Below, piece after piece: positions 19,752 through 28,970 of a DNA stretch of 64,000 nucleotides (its first letter is position 1; each line of letters opens with the position of its first letter). The notes beneath the pieces were generated by a model that was given only the letters and a program-made list of their open reading frames with translations, did not search any database and was not told the origin of the DNA. The translations under genes and the position numbers were made by a program. The DNA is from Pantoea ananatis LMG 2665 (GTDB lineage: Bacteria > Pseudomonadota > Gammaproteobacteria > Enterobacterales > Enterobacteriaceae): the NCBI RefSeq assembly GCF_000710035.2, contig NZ_JMJJ01000006.1, positions 310,001 to 374,000 of the forward strand. Direction: 5' to 3'.

Positions 19752-22025
19752 TTACGCGTCGCTGTCCGCGCTGCCGGGACGTGCCGGCGCATCCAGTTCG
19801 ACCCGATCAATTTTTTGCAGGCCGCGCGGCAGCAGTGTGCCACGACGGCCGCGATCGGCACGGAACTTCTGCAACTCTTCACTGCGTAACAGCAGCTTGC
19901 GTTTGCCAACGTGCAGCGTAATCGCACTGCCCGGTGGCAGGATCATCAGCCAGGCCAGTTTATCCGCTCCCGACGCGGCATCCGCAGACGGAATCGAGAT
20001 AATCTTGTTGCCCTTGCCCTTTGACATCTGCGGCAGTTCGCCGACCGGGAACATCAACATCCTGCCCGCCTGCGTAATGGCCAGCAGCATGTCATCTTCG
20101 TGATGGACAGCCATGGGCGTCATCACGCGGGCATTTTCAGGCAGCGTCAGCAGCGTTTTACCCGCACGGTTGCGCGAAATCAGATCGTTGAAGGTACAGA
20201 TGAAACCGTATCCGGCATCAGACGCCATCAGCAAACGCTGCTCTTCCGGCTCCATCAGCACCTGCTCCATAACGGCACCCGGCGGTGGCGTCAGCTTACC
20301 GGTCAGCGGCTCGCCCTGCCCGCGTGCCGACGGCAGCGAGGTGGGATCCAGCGTATAGCTGCGTCCGGTGGAATCGATAAAGGCCACAGGTTGGTTACTC
20401 TTGCCGCGCGCCGCCGCCAGATAGCTGTCGCCCGCTTTGTAGCTCAGCCCTGCCGGGTCGATGTCATGTCCTTTAGCACTGCGCACCCAGCCCATCTGCG
20501 ACAGCACAATGGTGACAGGCTCGGACGGCACCAGCTCGGTTTCACTCAGCGCTTTCGCTTCTTCACGCTCACGCAGCGGTGAACGGCGGTCGTCGCCAAA
20601 ATTGTTGCTGTCTGCCTGCAGCTCTTTTTTCAGCAGCGTATTCATTTTGCGTTCGGACGCCAGAATCGCCTGCAGCTGATCGCGCTCTTTTTCCAGCTCG
20701 CTCTGCTCGCCGCGAATCTTCATCTCTTCCAGCTTGGCCAAATGACGCAGCTTGAGTTCAAGGATCGCTTCAGCCTGGGTTTCGCTAATGTCAAAGCGCG
20801 ACATCAGTACCGGTTTCGGCTCGTCCTCGGTACGGATGATATGAATCACTTCATCAATATTGAGGAACGCCACCAGCAAACCGTCAAGGATATGCAAACG
20901 GCGCAGCACGCGATCTAAACGGTAGTTCAGACGGCGGCGCACGGTGTCACGACGGAACACTAACCATTCAGACAGGATCTCCAGCAGGTTTTTCACCGCC
21001 GGACGGTTATCCAGGCCGATCATATTGAGGTTGATGCGGTAGCTTTTTTCCAGATCGGTGGTGGCGAACAGGTGGTTCATGACCTGCTCAAGATCGACGC
21101 GATTGGATCGCGGCACGATCACCAGCCGGGTGGGGTTTTCATGATCGGATTCGTCACGAAGATCCTCTACCATCGGCAGCTTTTTGTTGCGCATCTGGTT
21201 GGCGATCTGCTCCAGCACGCGCGCGCCGGATACCTGATGCGGCAGCGCGGTAATCACCACTTCGCCGTCTTCTTTTTTCCACACCGCGCGCTGACGCACC
21301 GAACCGCGTCCGTTCTGATAGATTTTGCGAATCTCGTCACGAGGCGTGATGATCTCGGCTTCAGTCGGGAAATCCGGGCCCTGCACGATTTCCAGCAGCG
21401 CATCCAGGCTGGTTTTCGGATCGTCAATCAGGGCGATAGCGGCCTGCGCCACTTCACGCAGGTTGTGCGGCGGAATATCCGTTGCCATGCCCACCGCAAT
21501 GCCGGTGGTGCCGTTCAGCAGGATGTTCGGCAGCCGCGCCGGCAGCATCTTGGGCTCCTGCATCGTGCCGTCAAAGTTCGGCACCCAGTCAGCCGTGCCC
21601 TGCCCCAGCTCGCCCAGCAGCACTTCGGCATACTTTGACAGGCGCGACTCGGTGTAACGCATGGCGGCGAAAGATTTAGGATCGTCCGGCGCGCCCCAGT
21701 TTCCCTGACCATCGACCAGCGGATAGCGGTAGGAGAACGGCTGTGCCATCAGCACCATGGCTTCATAGCAGGCACTGTCGCCATGAGGATGGTATTTACC
21801 CAGCACGTCACCGACGGTACGGGCGGATTTTTTAAATTTGGCGGTGGCGTTCAGCCCCAGCTCTGACATGGCATAGACAATGCGGCGCTGCACGGGCTTT
21901 AAACCGTCGCCAATATAAGGCAGCGCGCGGTCCATGATGACGTACATGGAGTAATTTAAGTACGCATTCTCAGTAAACGTATGCAGGGCAAGACGCTCTG
22001 CACCATCCTGCGTCAATTCGCTCAT
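19752..22025 (-). CDS. parC: DNA topoisomerase IV subunit A
   Basis: The DNA-cleaving subunit of topoisomerase IV, which unlinks daughter chromosomes. The protein is 757 aa from the ATG at 22025 (GAGGA upstream); an upstream frame extension of 14 codons has no ribosome site. The catalytic tyrosine is in AMRYTESRL (residue 124). The quinolone-resistance region reads [13 protein letters not shown]. The serine and glutamate equivalent to E. coli Ser80 and Glu84 are unchanged (residues 84 and 88 here), so no classic resistance substitution. A C-terminal beta-pinwheel domain follows about residue 495. Confidence 0.96.
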   Translation of the reverse strand: MSELTQDGAERLALHTFTENAYLNYSMYVIMDRALPYIGDGLKPVQRRIVYAMSELGLNATAKFKKSARTVGDVLGKYHPHGDSACYEAMVLMAQPFSYRYPLVDGQGNWGAPDDPKSFAAMRYTESRLSKYAEVLLGELGQGTADWVPNFDGTMQEPKMLPARLPNILLNGTTGIAVGMATDIPPHNLREVAQAAIALIDDPKTSLDALLEIVQGPDFPTEAEIITPRDEIRKIYQNGRGSVRQRAVWKKEDGEVVITALPHQVSGARVLEQIANQMRNKKLPMVEDLRDESDHENPTRLVIVPRSNRVDLEQVMNHLFATTDLEKSYRINLNMIGLDNRPAVKNLLEILSEWLVFRRDTVRRRLNYRLDRVLRRLHILDGLLVAFLNIDEVIHIIRTEDEPKPVLMSRFDISETQAEAILELKLRHLAKLEEMKIRGEQSELEKERDQLQAILASERKMNTLLKKELQADSNNFGDDRRSPLREREEAKALSETELVPSEPVTIVLSQMGWVRSAKGHDIDPAGLSYKAGDSYLAAARGKSNQPVAFIDSTGRSYTLDPTSLPSARGQGEPLTGKLTPPPGAVMEQVLMEPEEQRLLMASDAGYGFICTFNDLISRNRAGKTLLTLPENARVMTPMAVHHEDDMLLAITQAGRMLMFPVGELPQMSKGKGNKIISIPSADAASGADKLAWLMILPPGSAITLHVGKRKLLLRSEELQKFRADRGRRGTLLPRGLQKIDRVELDAPARPGSADSDA

Positions 22026-22417
22026 TAAGTCCTCATCCTCACATCGTGACCCGCAACGGCGGATCACCCGGCGGTTGTTTGGCGAGGATAGTACCTTATT
22101 CGTGGGTGTTAGTCACAGGCCAGACGCAGTCAGGCCTGGGGTTTTTTCCCGGTTGACCGATCGCCGAAAATCCACCTCAGGACAAAATGCCGAATGTCTT
22201 ATTTCTAATAGTTTGTGACCGCGCTCGCAATTAATTACGGGCGACGTTATAGCGTATTAATCCTGTCCCGTTTCGGGGACAACATTTAGTATTGTTGATT
22301 CGCCTTCCACGCCCTACATTCGATATTAACGCTGTTACACACTTTTATTTTTTTCCAGGTTGGATTTAACGAATTGCCACTTAAGCACCGCTAACGAAAT
22401 AATAGACAGGTGACTGA
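22026..22417. promoter_or_regulatory. parC / PTS regulator divergent intergenic region
   Basis: This is 392 bp without a gene. A perfect dyad TGTCCC-GTTTCG-GGGACA at 22264-22281 lies about 140 bp upstream of the PTS regulator gene and may be an operator or leader hairpin. The 100 bp before the regulator is AT-rich, as expected for a promoter. Confidence 0.4.
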
Positions 22418-23980
22418 ATGCAGAATCTGACTTCACGACAACACCGGTTACTGAAATTACTGCTCCAGGCGGGTACGCCGCTGGCTTTAACGCAATTAGC
22501 CCAGCAGTTAACCGTTTCTGAAAAAAGTATTTATCGCGATTTGCAAAGCCTGGAAATCTGGCTGGGCGCCTGGCAGGCACAGTTGATCAAGCTGCCCGGT
22601 CGCAGCGTGATACTGCAAACCGAGGATATCGCGCAACGCCTGCGATTACAGCAGCATCTGGCCAGTGAAGAGAACTGGTCTGAAGGTTTAAGCAACAATG
22701 CACGCCGGGTGAAAATTCTGTCACAGCTGCTGAGGGATGCGCCGCGTGAAACCTCAATCAGTAAGTTATCTGAACGCTATTTCATTAGTCACGCTTCTAT
22801 CGTCAACGATTTAAAGGTCATTGAAGAGTGGCTACAACCGCTGGCGCTGGCGCTGGTCAGAAGTCAGAGCGGTACGCATGTCGAAGGCAGTGAGCAGGCA
22901 TTACGTCAGGCGATGGTATCGCTGATTAACGATGTTATGCAGCATAACGGTGGCAGTAACACGGCGCTACCGCGGCTGGACCCGGGCAGTTACCAGGCGC
23001 TGATCCACTATTTTGGCGAGGAGGATGTGGCGTTTGTGCAGACCTTACTGCAGCAGATGGAGCAGCAGCTTGGCTATCCTCTGAGCGATGCGTACTACAT
23101 CAATCTGTCCACCCACATCCTGATTATGATCCACCGCATGTCGCAGGGTAAGGCTTTATCTCTGCCCTTAGCGCTGAGCGCTCAGGAAATGGATAATCGC
23201 ATTCTGAAGATTGCCCGCCAAATGGTGCGACAGGTTGAACAACGTTTAGACCAGTCAGTGCCGGCGGATGAAGTCGGATTTATTTATCAGTACATTATTT
23301 CGTCGGGCATTGTAGTTGAAGAACGCGGCAGCGATATGTTGCCGCAATATCAATTATCGAATGAAGCGTCGCGTAATATTACGGTTGAATTAATTCGCTG
23401 CTTCTCAGAACTGATTCAACAGGACCTCACTGCCGATCCTTTATTATTTGAAGGTTTACTTTTCCATATTAAGCCATTACTTAACCGGCTGAAATATCAT
23501 ATTAGCATTCGTAATCCATTGCTCGATGATATTAAAACGGAGCTGAGTGAAATTTTTACGCTGACTCAGCGGGCCATGCAGCTTACCGCCGCGCGTTTTC
23601 ATTACGGGTCGATTGCGGACGACGAAGTGGGCTATTTATGTGTCCATTTTCAGGCCGCGCTGGAACGGCAAATCGCCCATAAACGCATTTTGCTGGTCTG
23701 TTCCAGCGGCGTCGGCACCTCGCATCTCCTGAAGAGCCGTATTCTGCGCGCGTTCCCGGACTGGATTATTGCGGGCGTCATTTCGGCCAGTAACCTCGGC
23801 GATTTTTGCCAACAGGAGCCGGTTGATCTGGTGATCTCGACTATTCACCTCGACACCTCGCTGTTTCCTACCGTGTATGTGACCGCGTTTTTCAATGACG
23901 ACGATATTCGCCGTGTGACTGACGCCATGATTGGCAGCCAACTGCCGAAGGCCGTTAACAGCGCCCTGGCAGAACATTAA
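22418..23980 (+). CDS. PRD-containing transcriptional regulator of the adjoining PTS operon
   Basis: A 520-aa regulator of the MtlR/BglG-related class. A DeoR/HTH_11 domain occupies residues 1-60 (LTQLAQQLTVSEKSIYRDLQ). Two PTS regulation domains follow (about 185-285 and 295-400) with conserved histidines such as NLSTHILIMIHRM. A EIIB-like domain (about 420-500) carries Cys428 in LLVCSSGVGTS. It lacks the C-terminal EIIA domain often present in this class; the next gene supplies a separate EIIA. PTS phosphorylation of the PRDs and the EIIB-like Cys probably sets activator function. It is 18 bp upstream of the EIIA gene. Confidence 0.85.
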   Translation: MQNLTSRQHRLLKLLLQAGTPLALTQLAQQLTVSEKSIYRDLQSLEIWLGAWQAQLIKLPGRSVILQTEDIAQRLRLQQHLASEENWSEGLSNNARRVKILSQLLRDAPRETSISKLSERYFISHASIVNDLKVIEEWLQPLALALVRSQSGTHVEGSEQALRQAMVSLINDVMQHNGGSNTALPRLDPGSYQALIHYFGEEDVAFVQTLLQQMEQQLGYPLSDAYYINLSTHILIMIHRMSQGKALSLPLALSAQEMDNRILKIARQMVRQVEQRLDQSVPADEVGFIYQYIISSGIVVEERGSDMLPQYQLSNEASRNITVELIRCFSELIQQDLTADPLLFEGLLFHIKPLLNRLKYHISIRNPLLDDIKTELSEIFTLTQRAMQLTAARFHYGSIADDEVGYLCVHFQAALERQIAHKRILLVCSSGVGTSHLLKSRILRAFPDWIIAGVISASNLGDFCQQEPVDLVISTIHLDTSLFPTVYVTAFFNDDDIRRVTDAMIGSQLPKAVNSALAEH

Positions 23981-23998
23981 CTGAATGAGGTCTGACTG

Positions 23999-24469
23999 AT
24001 GGATATTTCTCGCATTCTTACGCCACGCCGCGTCAATCTCAACCTGCAAGCCAGCAGTAAAGAGGAGGCCATCATTGAACTGACCGATTTGCTGTTCAGT
24101 GACGGTGCGATTAGCGATAAACAGGCCTTTATCAAGGATGTCTGGCTACGCGAGGCAGAGGGTTCGACAGGGTTTGAAAATCACATTGCCATTCCCCACG
24201 GGAAATCGTCAGCCGTGAAACAGACCACGTTAGCCATTGGGCGCAGCCAGCAGGATATTCCCTGGGAAACGCTGGATGGCAGCCAGGTGCGCTGCATCAT
24301 CCTGTTTGCCGTTCGCCTTGAAGATCAAAATACCCCCCATATTCGCCTGCTGTCCCAGGTGGCCAGTGCGCTGGCCGATGATGAGGTGATTGCGCAGTTG
24401 CTGGTGGAAAACGACCCCAGCGAAATCATTCGGCTGTTCAGTCAGTACGCCGAAACCGACCTCTGTTAA
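23999..24469 (+). CDS. PTS fructose-family EIIA component
   Basis: A 156-aa EIIA of the fructose-mannitol class. The phosphoryl-accepting histidine is His67 in IAIPHGKS, with the preceding GSTGFEN and the family fold around it. It takes phosphate from HPr and passes it to EIIB, and may also phosphorylate the upstream PRD regulator. It is second in an operon of six genes with short gaps. Confidence 0.92.
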   Translation: MDISRILTPRRVNLNLQASSKEEAIIELTDLLFSDGAISDKQAFIKDVWLREAEGSTGFENHIAIPHGKSSAVKQTTLAIGRSQQDIPWETLDGSQVRCIILFAVRLEDQNTPHIRLLSQVASALADDEVIAQLLVENDPSEIIRLFSQYAETDLC

Positions 24470-24491
24470 TCCTACACGTCTGAGGTAGACC

Positions 24492-24806
24492 ATGAACATT
24501 GTCTGTGTTGCCGCCTGCACGGCGGGTATCGCGCATACCTACATTGCGCGCGAAAAACTGATCAAGGGAGCCCATGCCCTTGGCCACACCATCCACGTGG
24601 AAACGCAGGGCACCATTGGTACTGAAAACGCCCTCGATACGGAAACCATCGCCGCCGCCGATGTCGTCATTCTGGCGGTGGATGTCAAGATCAACGGTGA
24701 GGAACGCTTTCGCGGCAAACCGATCGTCAGGGTGAAAACTGAAGTGGTGATCAAGTCGCCGATTAAGTTCCTGGAAAAAGTGGCGGATTCACTGGCGCGT
24801 GCCTGA
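24492..24806 (+). CDS. PTS fructose-family EIIB component
   Basis: A 104-aa stand-alone EIIB similar to FrwB or FryB. The phosphocysteine is Cys9 in VAACTAGIAHT. The motif AHTYIAREKL and the core NGEERFRGKPIV are typical. It is 22 bp after EIIA and 11 bp before EIIC. Confidence 0.92.
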   Translation: MNIVCVAACTAGIAHTYIAREKLIKGAHALGHTIHVETQGTIGTENALDTETIAAADVVILAVDVKINGEERFRGKPIVRVKTEVVIKSPIKFLEKVADSLARA

Positions 24807-24817
24807 GGAGATCCACA

Positions 24818-25909
24818 ATGAACGATAACAAAAGACAGTACGGACAGGAGATCAAAGGTCATCTGTTGACGGGGATCTCCTGGATGATCCCGCTGATTGT
24901 CGCCGCCGGGATCTGTATCGCGCTGGGCCAGGTCATCGGTGGTCCGGACGTAGGCAAACATCCCGGCACGATTGCCTGGATGCTGAACCAGATGGGCGGC
25001 TGGGGCATGGGATTGATCGTGCCGTTGATTAGCGCCGCCATCGCCTACTCGATTGCCGACAGGCCGGGCTTTGCGCCTGGCTTAATCGTGGGCTTTATTT
25101 GCGGCCAGATCGGCACGGGTTTTATCGGCGGCATCCTTGGCGGCTTCCTGGTGGGTTATACGGTGATTCTGTTGCGCCGCAGCATTCGGCTGCCGCAGTC
25201 GATGCAGGGCCTGATGCCGATCATGGTGTTACCGGTGCTGAGCACCATTATCGCCGGGCTTTTGATGATGACCTTCATCGGCCAGCCCATCGTCTGGTTG
25301 CAGAAGGCGCTGATTGCGCTGTTGGAATCCATGCAGGGCGGTTCGAAGTTCGTTATGGGCGCCATTCTGGGGGCGATGGCCACCTTCGACTTTGGCGGGC
25401 CGGTCAATAAAACCATGTCGCTGTTCGCGGATGGCATGCTGGTCGACGGCATTTACGGACCGGAAGCAGTCAAATTTGTCGGTTCGATGATCCCGCCCTT
25501 TGGTATCACCCTTTCCTGGCTGTTAACCCGCCATAAGTACACCCGCGCGGAAAAAGAGGCGCTGAAGGCGGCCTTTCCCATGGGGATCTGCATGATCACT
25601 GAAGGTGTGATCCCGATTGCCGCCCGCGATCTGCTTCGTGTCGTCGGCAGCTGTGTGGTGGCTTCCGCCGTCGCCGGCGGGCTGATTATGGTCTGGGGCG
25701 TCGAAGCGCCTGTGCCTCACGGCGGCATGTTCGTAGTGCCCCTCTTCACCAAACCCTGGCTGTTCTGCCTGGCGCTCGGTATCGGCAGCACGATCTGTGG
25801 CGTGATGCTATCGCTGCTGAAAAAGCCGGTGACCGAAGCCGACGAAGAGTTTGACGACGTGGAAGACCACAGCGTTCGTGAAGACGACATTAAATTCACA
25901 CTGGAATAA
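24818..25909 (+). CDS. PTS fructose-family EIIC permease
   Basis: A 363-aa membrane permease with about nine or ten hydrophobic segments, close to FrwC in length. The conserved substrate-side motif around GAMATFDFGGPVNKTM (about residues 186-201) and the later CMITEGVIPIAARD are present. It ends in an acidic tail (ADEEFDDVEDHSVREDD). It brings in a hexose or hexitol as the phosphate. The sugar cannot be read from sequence; the two downstream aldolases point to a ketose that becomes a 1,6-bisphosphate. Confidence 0.92.
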   Translation: MNDNKRQYGQEIKGHLLTGISWMIPLIVAAGICIALGQVIGGPDVGKHPGTIAWMLNQMGGWGMGLIVPLISAAIAYSIADRPGFAPGLIVGFICGQIGTGFIGGILGGFLVGYTVILLRRSIRLPQSMQGLMPIMVLPVLSTIIAGLLMMTFIGQPIVWLQKALIALLESMQGGSKFVMGAILGAMATFDFGGPVNKTMSLFADGMLVDGIYGPEAVKFVGSMIPPFGITLSWLLTRHKYTRAEKEALKAAFPMGICMITEGVIPIAARDLLRVVGSCVVASAVAGGLIMVWGVEAPVPHGGMFVVPLFTKPWLFCLALGIGSTICGVMLSLLKKPVTEADEEFDDVEDHSVREDDIKFTLE

Positions 25910-25918
25910 GGAGTGCGT

Positions 25919-26770
25919 ATGTACGCGGCAATGAACGACCTGATCGCACGGGCTGCCCGTAACCAGTATGCGGTACTGGCCATCAACTGTTTCAATCTGG
26001 AGAGCGCACGTGCGGCAGTGAAGGCGGCGGAGGAGCAACGCGCGCCCCTGATCCTGAATGTTTATCAGGGTCACAGCCGCCATTTCCCGCCCGCTGTCGC
26101 CGTGCCCTTGGTTCAGGCGCTGGCAGCGAATGCCAGCGTGCCGATCGCGCTGGCGCTTGACCACGGAAAAGCCTTTCCGCTGATTGGACAGGCCTTTCGC
26201 GCCGGGTTTACCGGACTGATGATCGATGCCTCCTCCGAGCCGCTGGCAGAAAATATCCGCCAGACGGCAAAAGTGGTCGAGATGGCGCATACCGCCGGGG
26301 TTTGTGTGGAGGGCGAACTGGGGCATATCGCCGATGCCCCAACCTATGCGCTGGCAGACGCTGCGGTGAAAATGACCCAGGTGGCGGACGTGGTGCCCTT
26401 TCTGCAACAAACGGGCATCGATCTGTTAGCGGTGTCGGTTGGGACCGCGCACGGGCTCTATCCCGCTGGCGTCAAACCGCAAATCGACTTTCAGCGTCTG
26501 GCTGCGCTGCATGGGGTTTCGCCGGTTCCCCTGGCGCTGCACGGCGGCAGCGGCACGCCAGCCGACGATATTCGACGCGTCAGTCAGCACGGCGTCGCCA
26601 AGATTAACGTTGGCGCGGCGGTCTTTGATGCAGGCAAGCAGGCGCTCCATCAGGCGCTTAAGCAGCATCCCGCTGCTGAGCTGCCTGATCTGCTGGCGCT
26701 GATGGAGGCCGCCTGCTGCGAAGTCGTACATGACTATCTGAGCTGTTCCGGCTCCGCTAATCAGATCTGA
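25919..26770 (+). CDS. class II ketose-bisphosphate aldolase, first copy
   Basis: A 283-aa aldolase of the GatY/KbaY type. The start is ATG at 25919 with AAGGAG ending 5 nt before it; a GTG two codons upstream overlaps that site. The catalytic Asp and first zinc His are 81-82 (ALDHGK). The other ligands lie in VEGELGHI, GTAHGLYP and LHGGSG. It splits fructose- or tagatose-1,6-bisphosphate to DHAP and glyceraldehyde-3-phosphate. It differs strongly from the second aldolase, so the two are not a recent duplication. Confidence 0.88.
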   Translation: MYAAMNDLIARAARNQYAVLAINCFNLESARAAVKAAEEQRAPLILNVYQGHSRHFPPAVAVPLVQALAANASVPIALALDHGKAFPLIGQAFRAGFTGLMIDASSEPLAENIRQTAKVVEMAHTAGVCVEGELGHIADAPTYALADAAVKMTQVADVVPFLQQTGIDLLAVSVGTAHGLYPAGVKPQIDFQRLAALHGVSPVPLALHGGSGTPADDIRRVSQHGVAKINVGAAVFDAGKQALHQALKQHPAAELPDLLALMEAACCEVVHDYLSCSGSANQI

Positions 26771-26856
26771 TTTTTTTCTGCTGTAACCCGGTGCGCGTCT
26801 CTGAACGTCAGCGCAGGGCATCCCTTTGTCGTAAAACAAGCTGAGGAAGATTTAAC

Positions 26857-27717
26857 ATGTTGATTTCAATGAAAGAGATGTTAAGCCCCACCCGCCAACA
26901 CCGCTTTGCTATAGGCGCATTTAACGTGGCCGACAGCTGTTTTATCCGCGCGGTGGTGGAAGAAGCCGAAGCCACAAAAACTCCGGCCATTATCTCTATT
27001 CATCCCAGCGAACTGGCGTTCGTGACGGATGCGTTTTTTGGCTATGTTCGGGAGCGCACCCTGAAAAGTACCGTGCCCTTTACCCTGCATCTGGATCATG
27101 GTGCTTCGGTTGCCCACGTGCTGCGCGCTATTCAGTGTGGCTTTACATCGGTCATGATTGACGGCTCGCTGCTGCCCTATGAAGAAAACGTGGCGCTGAC
27201 CAAAGAGGTAGTGAAGCTGGCGCACGCGGTGGGCGTATCTGTCGAGGGCGAACTGGGGACCATTGGCGATACCGGCACCTCGGTAGAGGGCGGCGTCAGT
27301 AAAGTGATTTACACCGATCCCGCGCAGGCGGAAGACTTTGTGCAGCGCACCGGCGTGGATACTTTAGCGGTGGCAATAGGCACGGCGCACGGTATCTATC
27401 CCAAAGATATGAAGCCCGAACTGCAAATGCATATTCTGCGGGATATCTCGCAACGCGTTTCCATTCCGCTGGTCTTGCACGGCGGTTCGGCGAATCCCGA
27501 TGCCGAAGTGGCGGAGGCGGTTACGCTGGGCGTCGGTAAAATCAATATCTCCAGCGATATGAAATATGCCTATTTCCAGAAGGTGCGCGAAGTCTTAACC
27601 CGCGAAACCTGGTGGGATCCAAACTTGATTTATCCTGAAGCGATTGAGGCGGCCAAGGCGGTCATTCGCTACAAAATGAACTTGTTTGGCGGACTGGGAA
27701 AAGCCTCGCTGTATTGA
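26857..27717 (+). CDS. class II ketose-bisphosphate aldolase, second copy
   Basis: A 286-aa class II aldolase. The catalytic Asp80 and zinc His81 are in LHLDHGAS; further ligand motifs are VEGELGTIGD, GTAHGIYP and LHGGSANPD. Compared with the first copy it has an extra C-terminal stretch (ETWWDPNLIYPEAIEAAKAV) and an atypical GGSAN in place of GGSGT after the zinc His. It may prefer another epimer of the bisphosphate or a sulphur- or chain-modified ketose. It is last in the operon, 86 bp after the first aldolase. Confidence 0.88.
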   Translation: MLISMKEMLSPTRQHRFAIGAFNVADSCFIRAVVEEAEATKTPAIISIHPSELAFVTDAFFGYVRERTLKSTVPFTLHLDHGASVAHVLRAIQCGFTSVMIDGSLLPYEENVALTKEVVKLAHAVGVSVEGELGTIGDTGTSVEGGVSKVIYTDPAQAEDFVQRTGVDTLAVAIGTAHGIYPKDMKPELQMHILRDISQRVSIPLVLHGGSANPDAEVAEAVTLGVGKINISSDMKYAYFQKVREVLTRETWWDPNLIYPEAIEAAKAVIRYKMNLFGGLGKASLY

Positions 27718-27759
27718 GTACTTAAGGGTAAAAATGTGTGGTTGGTGTTCCGTGCGGTT

Positions 27760-27956
27760 CCCACCGCCACGGTATCGGATCTGACATCCTCGCACCGCTA
27801 ACGCGGTGCCTTCGCGGCGTTCGTCAGCCTGACGAACCAGCGGAGACGGTACTTCCTGTACCGGCTCCGCTTTTTGCCCGCGTCCTGCGGGCAAATTCTG
27901 GCTTCCTCGCTTTGCTCAGCGCTGCGAATTGTCTGTTCCGCTCCCGTGGCGGTGGG
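27760..27956. repeat. 197-bp structured element bounded by 13-bp inverted repeats
   Basis: CCCACCGCCACGG (27760-27772) is repeated inverted and perfect at 27944-27956. Inside are four consecutive perfect hairpins: GCACCGC/GCGGTGC (27792-27809), GTTCGTCAG/CTGACGAAC (27819-27837), an AGCGGAG...CTCCGCT hairpin (27839-27871) and GCCCGC/GCGGGC (27876-27892). No target-site duplication is obvious. It fills the gap between a converging aldolase and pheC. It could be a miniature mobile element, a dispersed repeat of the REP/ERIC kind, or a structured RNA. Confidence 0.7.
27839..27875 (+). terminator. rho-independent terminator of the PTS-aldolase operon
   Basis: AGCGGAG and CTCCGCT with an inner CGGTAC/GTACCG stem, loop TTCCT, followed by four further T after the stem. 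It lies about 120 bp after the second aldolase and inside the structured element. Confidence 0.7.
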
Positions 27957-28044
27957 CACAGTGACGCATGTGCGCCGTTTCGGACGGCTATCTGCAGTTT
28001 TGAAGCCCGGCGTTAACACATCAGATAAACCCCCTGCTTTCTCC

Positions 28045-28815
28045 TTACTTCATCACACCCATCCACTGCTGGGCGATCTGCGCATATTCCCCGGTCGCGG
28101 TGCTCAGGTGCAGCCACTGATCGATATACTGCTTCCAGCTCATATCATCACGCGGAATCATGTAAGCTTTTTCACCGTACTGCAGCGGTTTATCCGGGTT
28201 GAGCGCACACAGGGAAGGAAAGCGTTTTTGCTGATACAGCGCCTCTGAGGCATCGGTGATCATCACATCGGCTTTATTGTCCACCAGCTGCTGGAAGATG
28301 GTCACATTATCGTGAAACAGCGTTAACGCAGCCTGAGGTAAGTGGCTGTGAACAAACGCCTCGTTCGTGCCCCCTGCTGGCTCAACCAGACGCACGCTGG
28401 GCTGGTTCATCTGTTCGACCGTCTGGTACTTCGCCTTATCGGCGCATCGCACCAGCGGAATTTTACCGTCCACGCCTAACGGCTGCGCAAACCAGGCCGT
28501 TTGCTGGCGCTTCAGCGTGACCGATACGCCACCCAAGGCGATATCGCACTGCTTCGCGATAAAGTCCTGCATCAGGGTTTTCCAGGTGGTGGGTACCCAT
28601 TGCACCTTCGCCCCCAGTGACGCGGCCAGGGATTCAGCCATGCTGATATCCAGCCCTTCATAGCTGCCATCCGCTTTCAGGAAGCTGTAAGGTTTGTAGT
28701 CCCCGGTAGTACAGACTTTCAGAGTTTTGGTGTTAAGAACGCTGTCCAGACGCGACTGGGCCTGAGCGCCGCCAGCCACCAGCAGTAACGTGATTACGAG
28801 TGTTTTTTTCATCAT
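28045..28815 (-). CDS. pheC: cyclohexadienyl dehydratase, periplasmic (PheC-like)
   Basis: A 256-aa protein with an N-terminal signal peptide (KKTLVITLLLVAGGAQA) and the fold of polar amino-acid binding proteins. It closely follows Pseudomonas aeruginosa PheC: SRLDSVLNTKTLKV, TTGDYKPYSF, PAGGTNEAF, DNVTIFQQLVDNKADVMITD and LCALNPDKP have direct counterparts. The glutamate after TDAS matches the catalytic Glu173 of PheC, which favours an enzyme over a pure transport protein. It would convert prephenate or arogenate to phenylpyruvate or phenylalanine in the periplasm. No ABC transporter genes adjoin. The start is placed at 28815 because the signal peptide begins there; no strong ribosome site is seen. 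Confidence 0.75.
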   Translation of the reverse strand: MMKKTLVITLLLVAGGAQAQSRLDSVLNTKTLKVCTTGDYKPYSFLKADGSYEGLDISMAESLAASLGAKVQWVPTTWKTLMQDFIAKQCDIALGGVSVTLKRQQTAWFAQPLGVDGKIPLVRCADKAKYQTVEQMNQPSVRLVEPAGGTNEAFVHSHLPQAALTLFHDNVTIFQQLVDNKADVMITDASEALYQQKRFPSLCALNPDKPLQYGEKAYMIPRDDMSWKQYIDQWLHLSTATGEYAQIAQQWMGVMK

Positions 28816-28970
28816 TGTATTTTTTTCGGCAGTGAGTTTGCGCTGGTATGGTGACATAACCTCGGGGGTTATTGCGCTATTCGCAAAAGTGTTGTGATCA
28901 TTCTCGCATTTTTCTCCCGCCCGCCACGGCCTAAGCTACCCCCCATTGACGCATACGGGAGACAAGCTTA

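Noticed and set aside
27738-28248. Frames on both strands across the structured element
   Set aside because: They are made of hairpin sequence and have no starts with ribosome sites; the 3' part is antisense to pheC.
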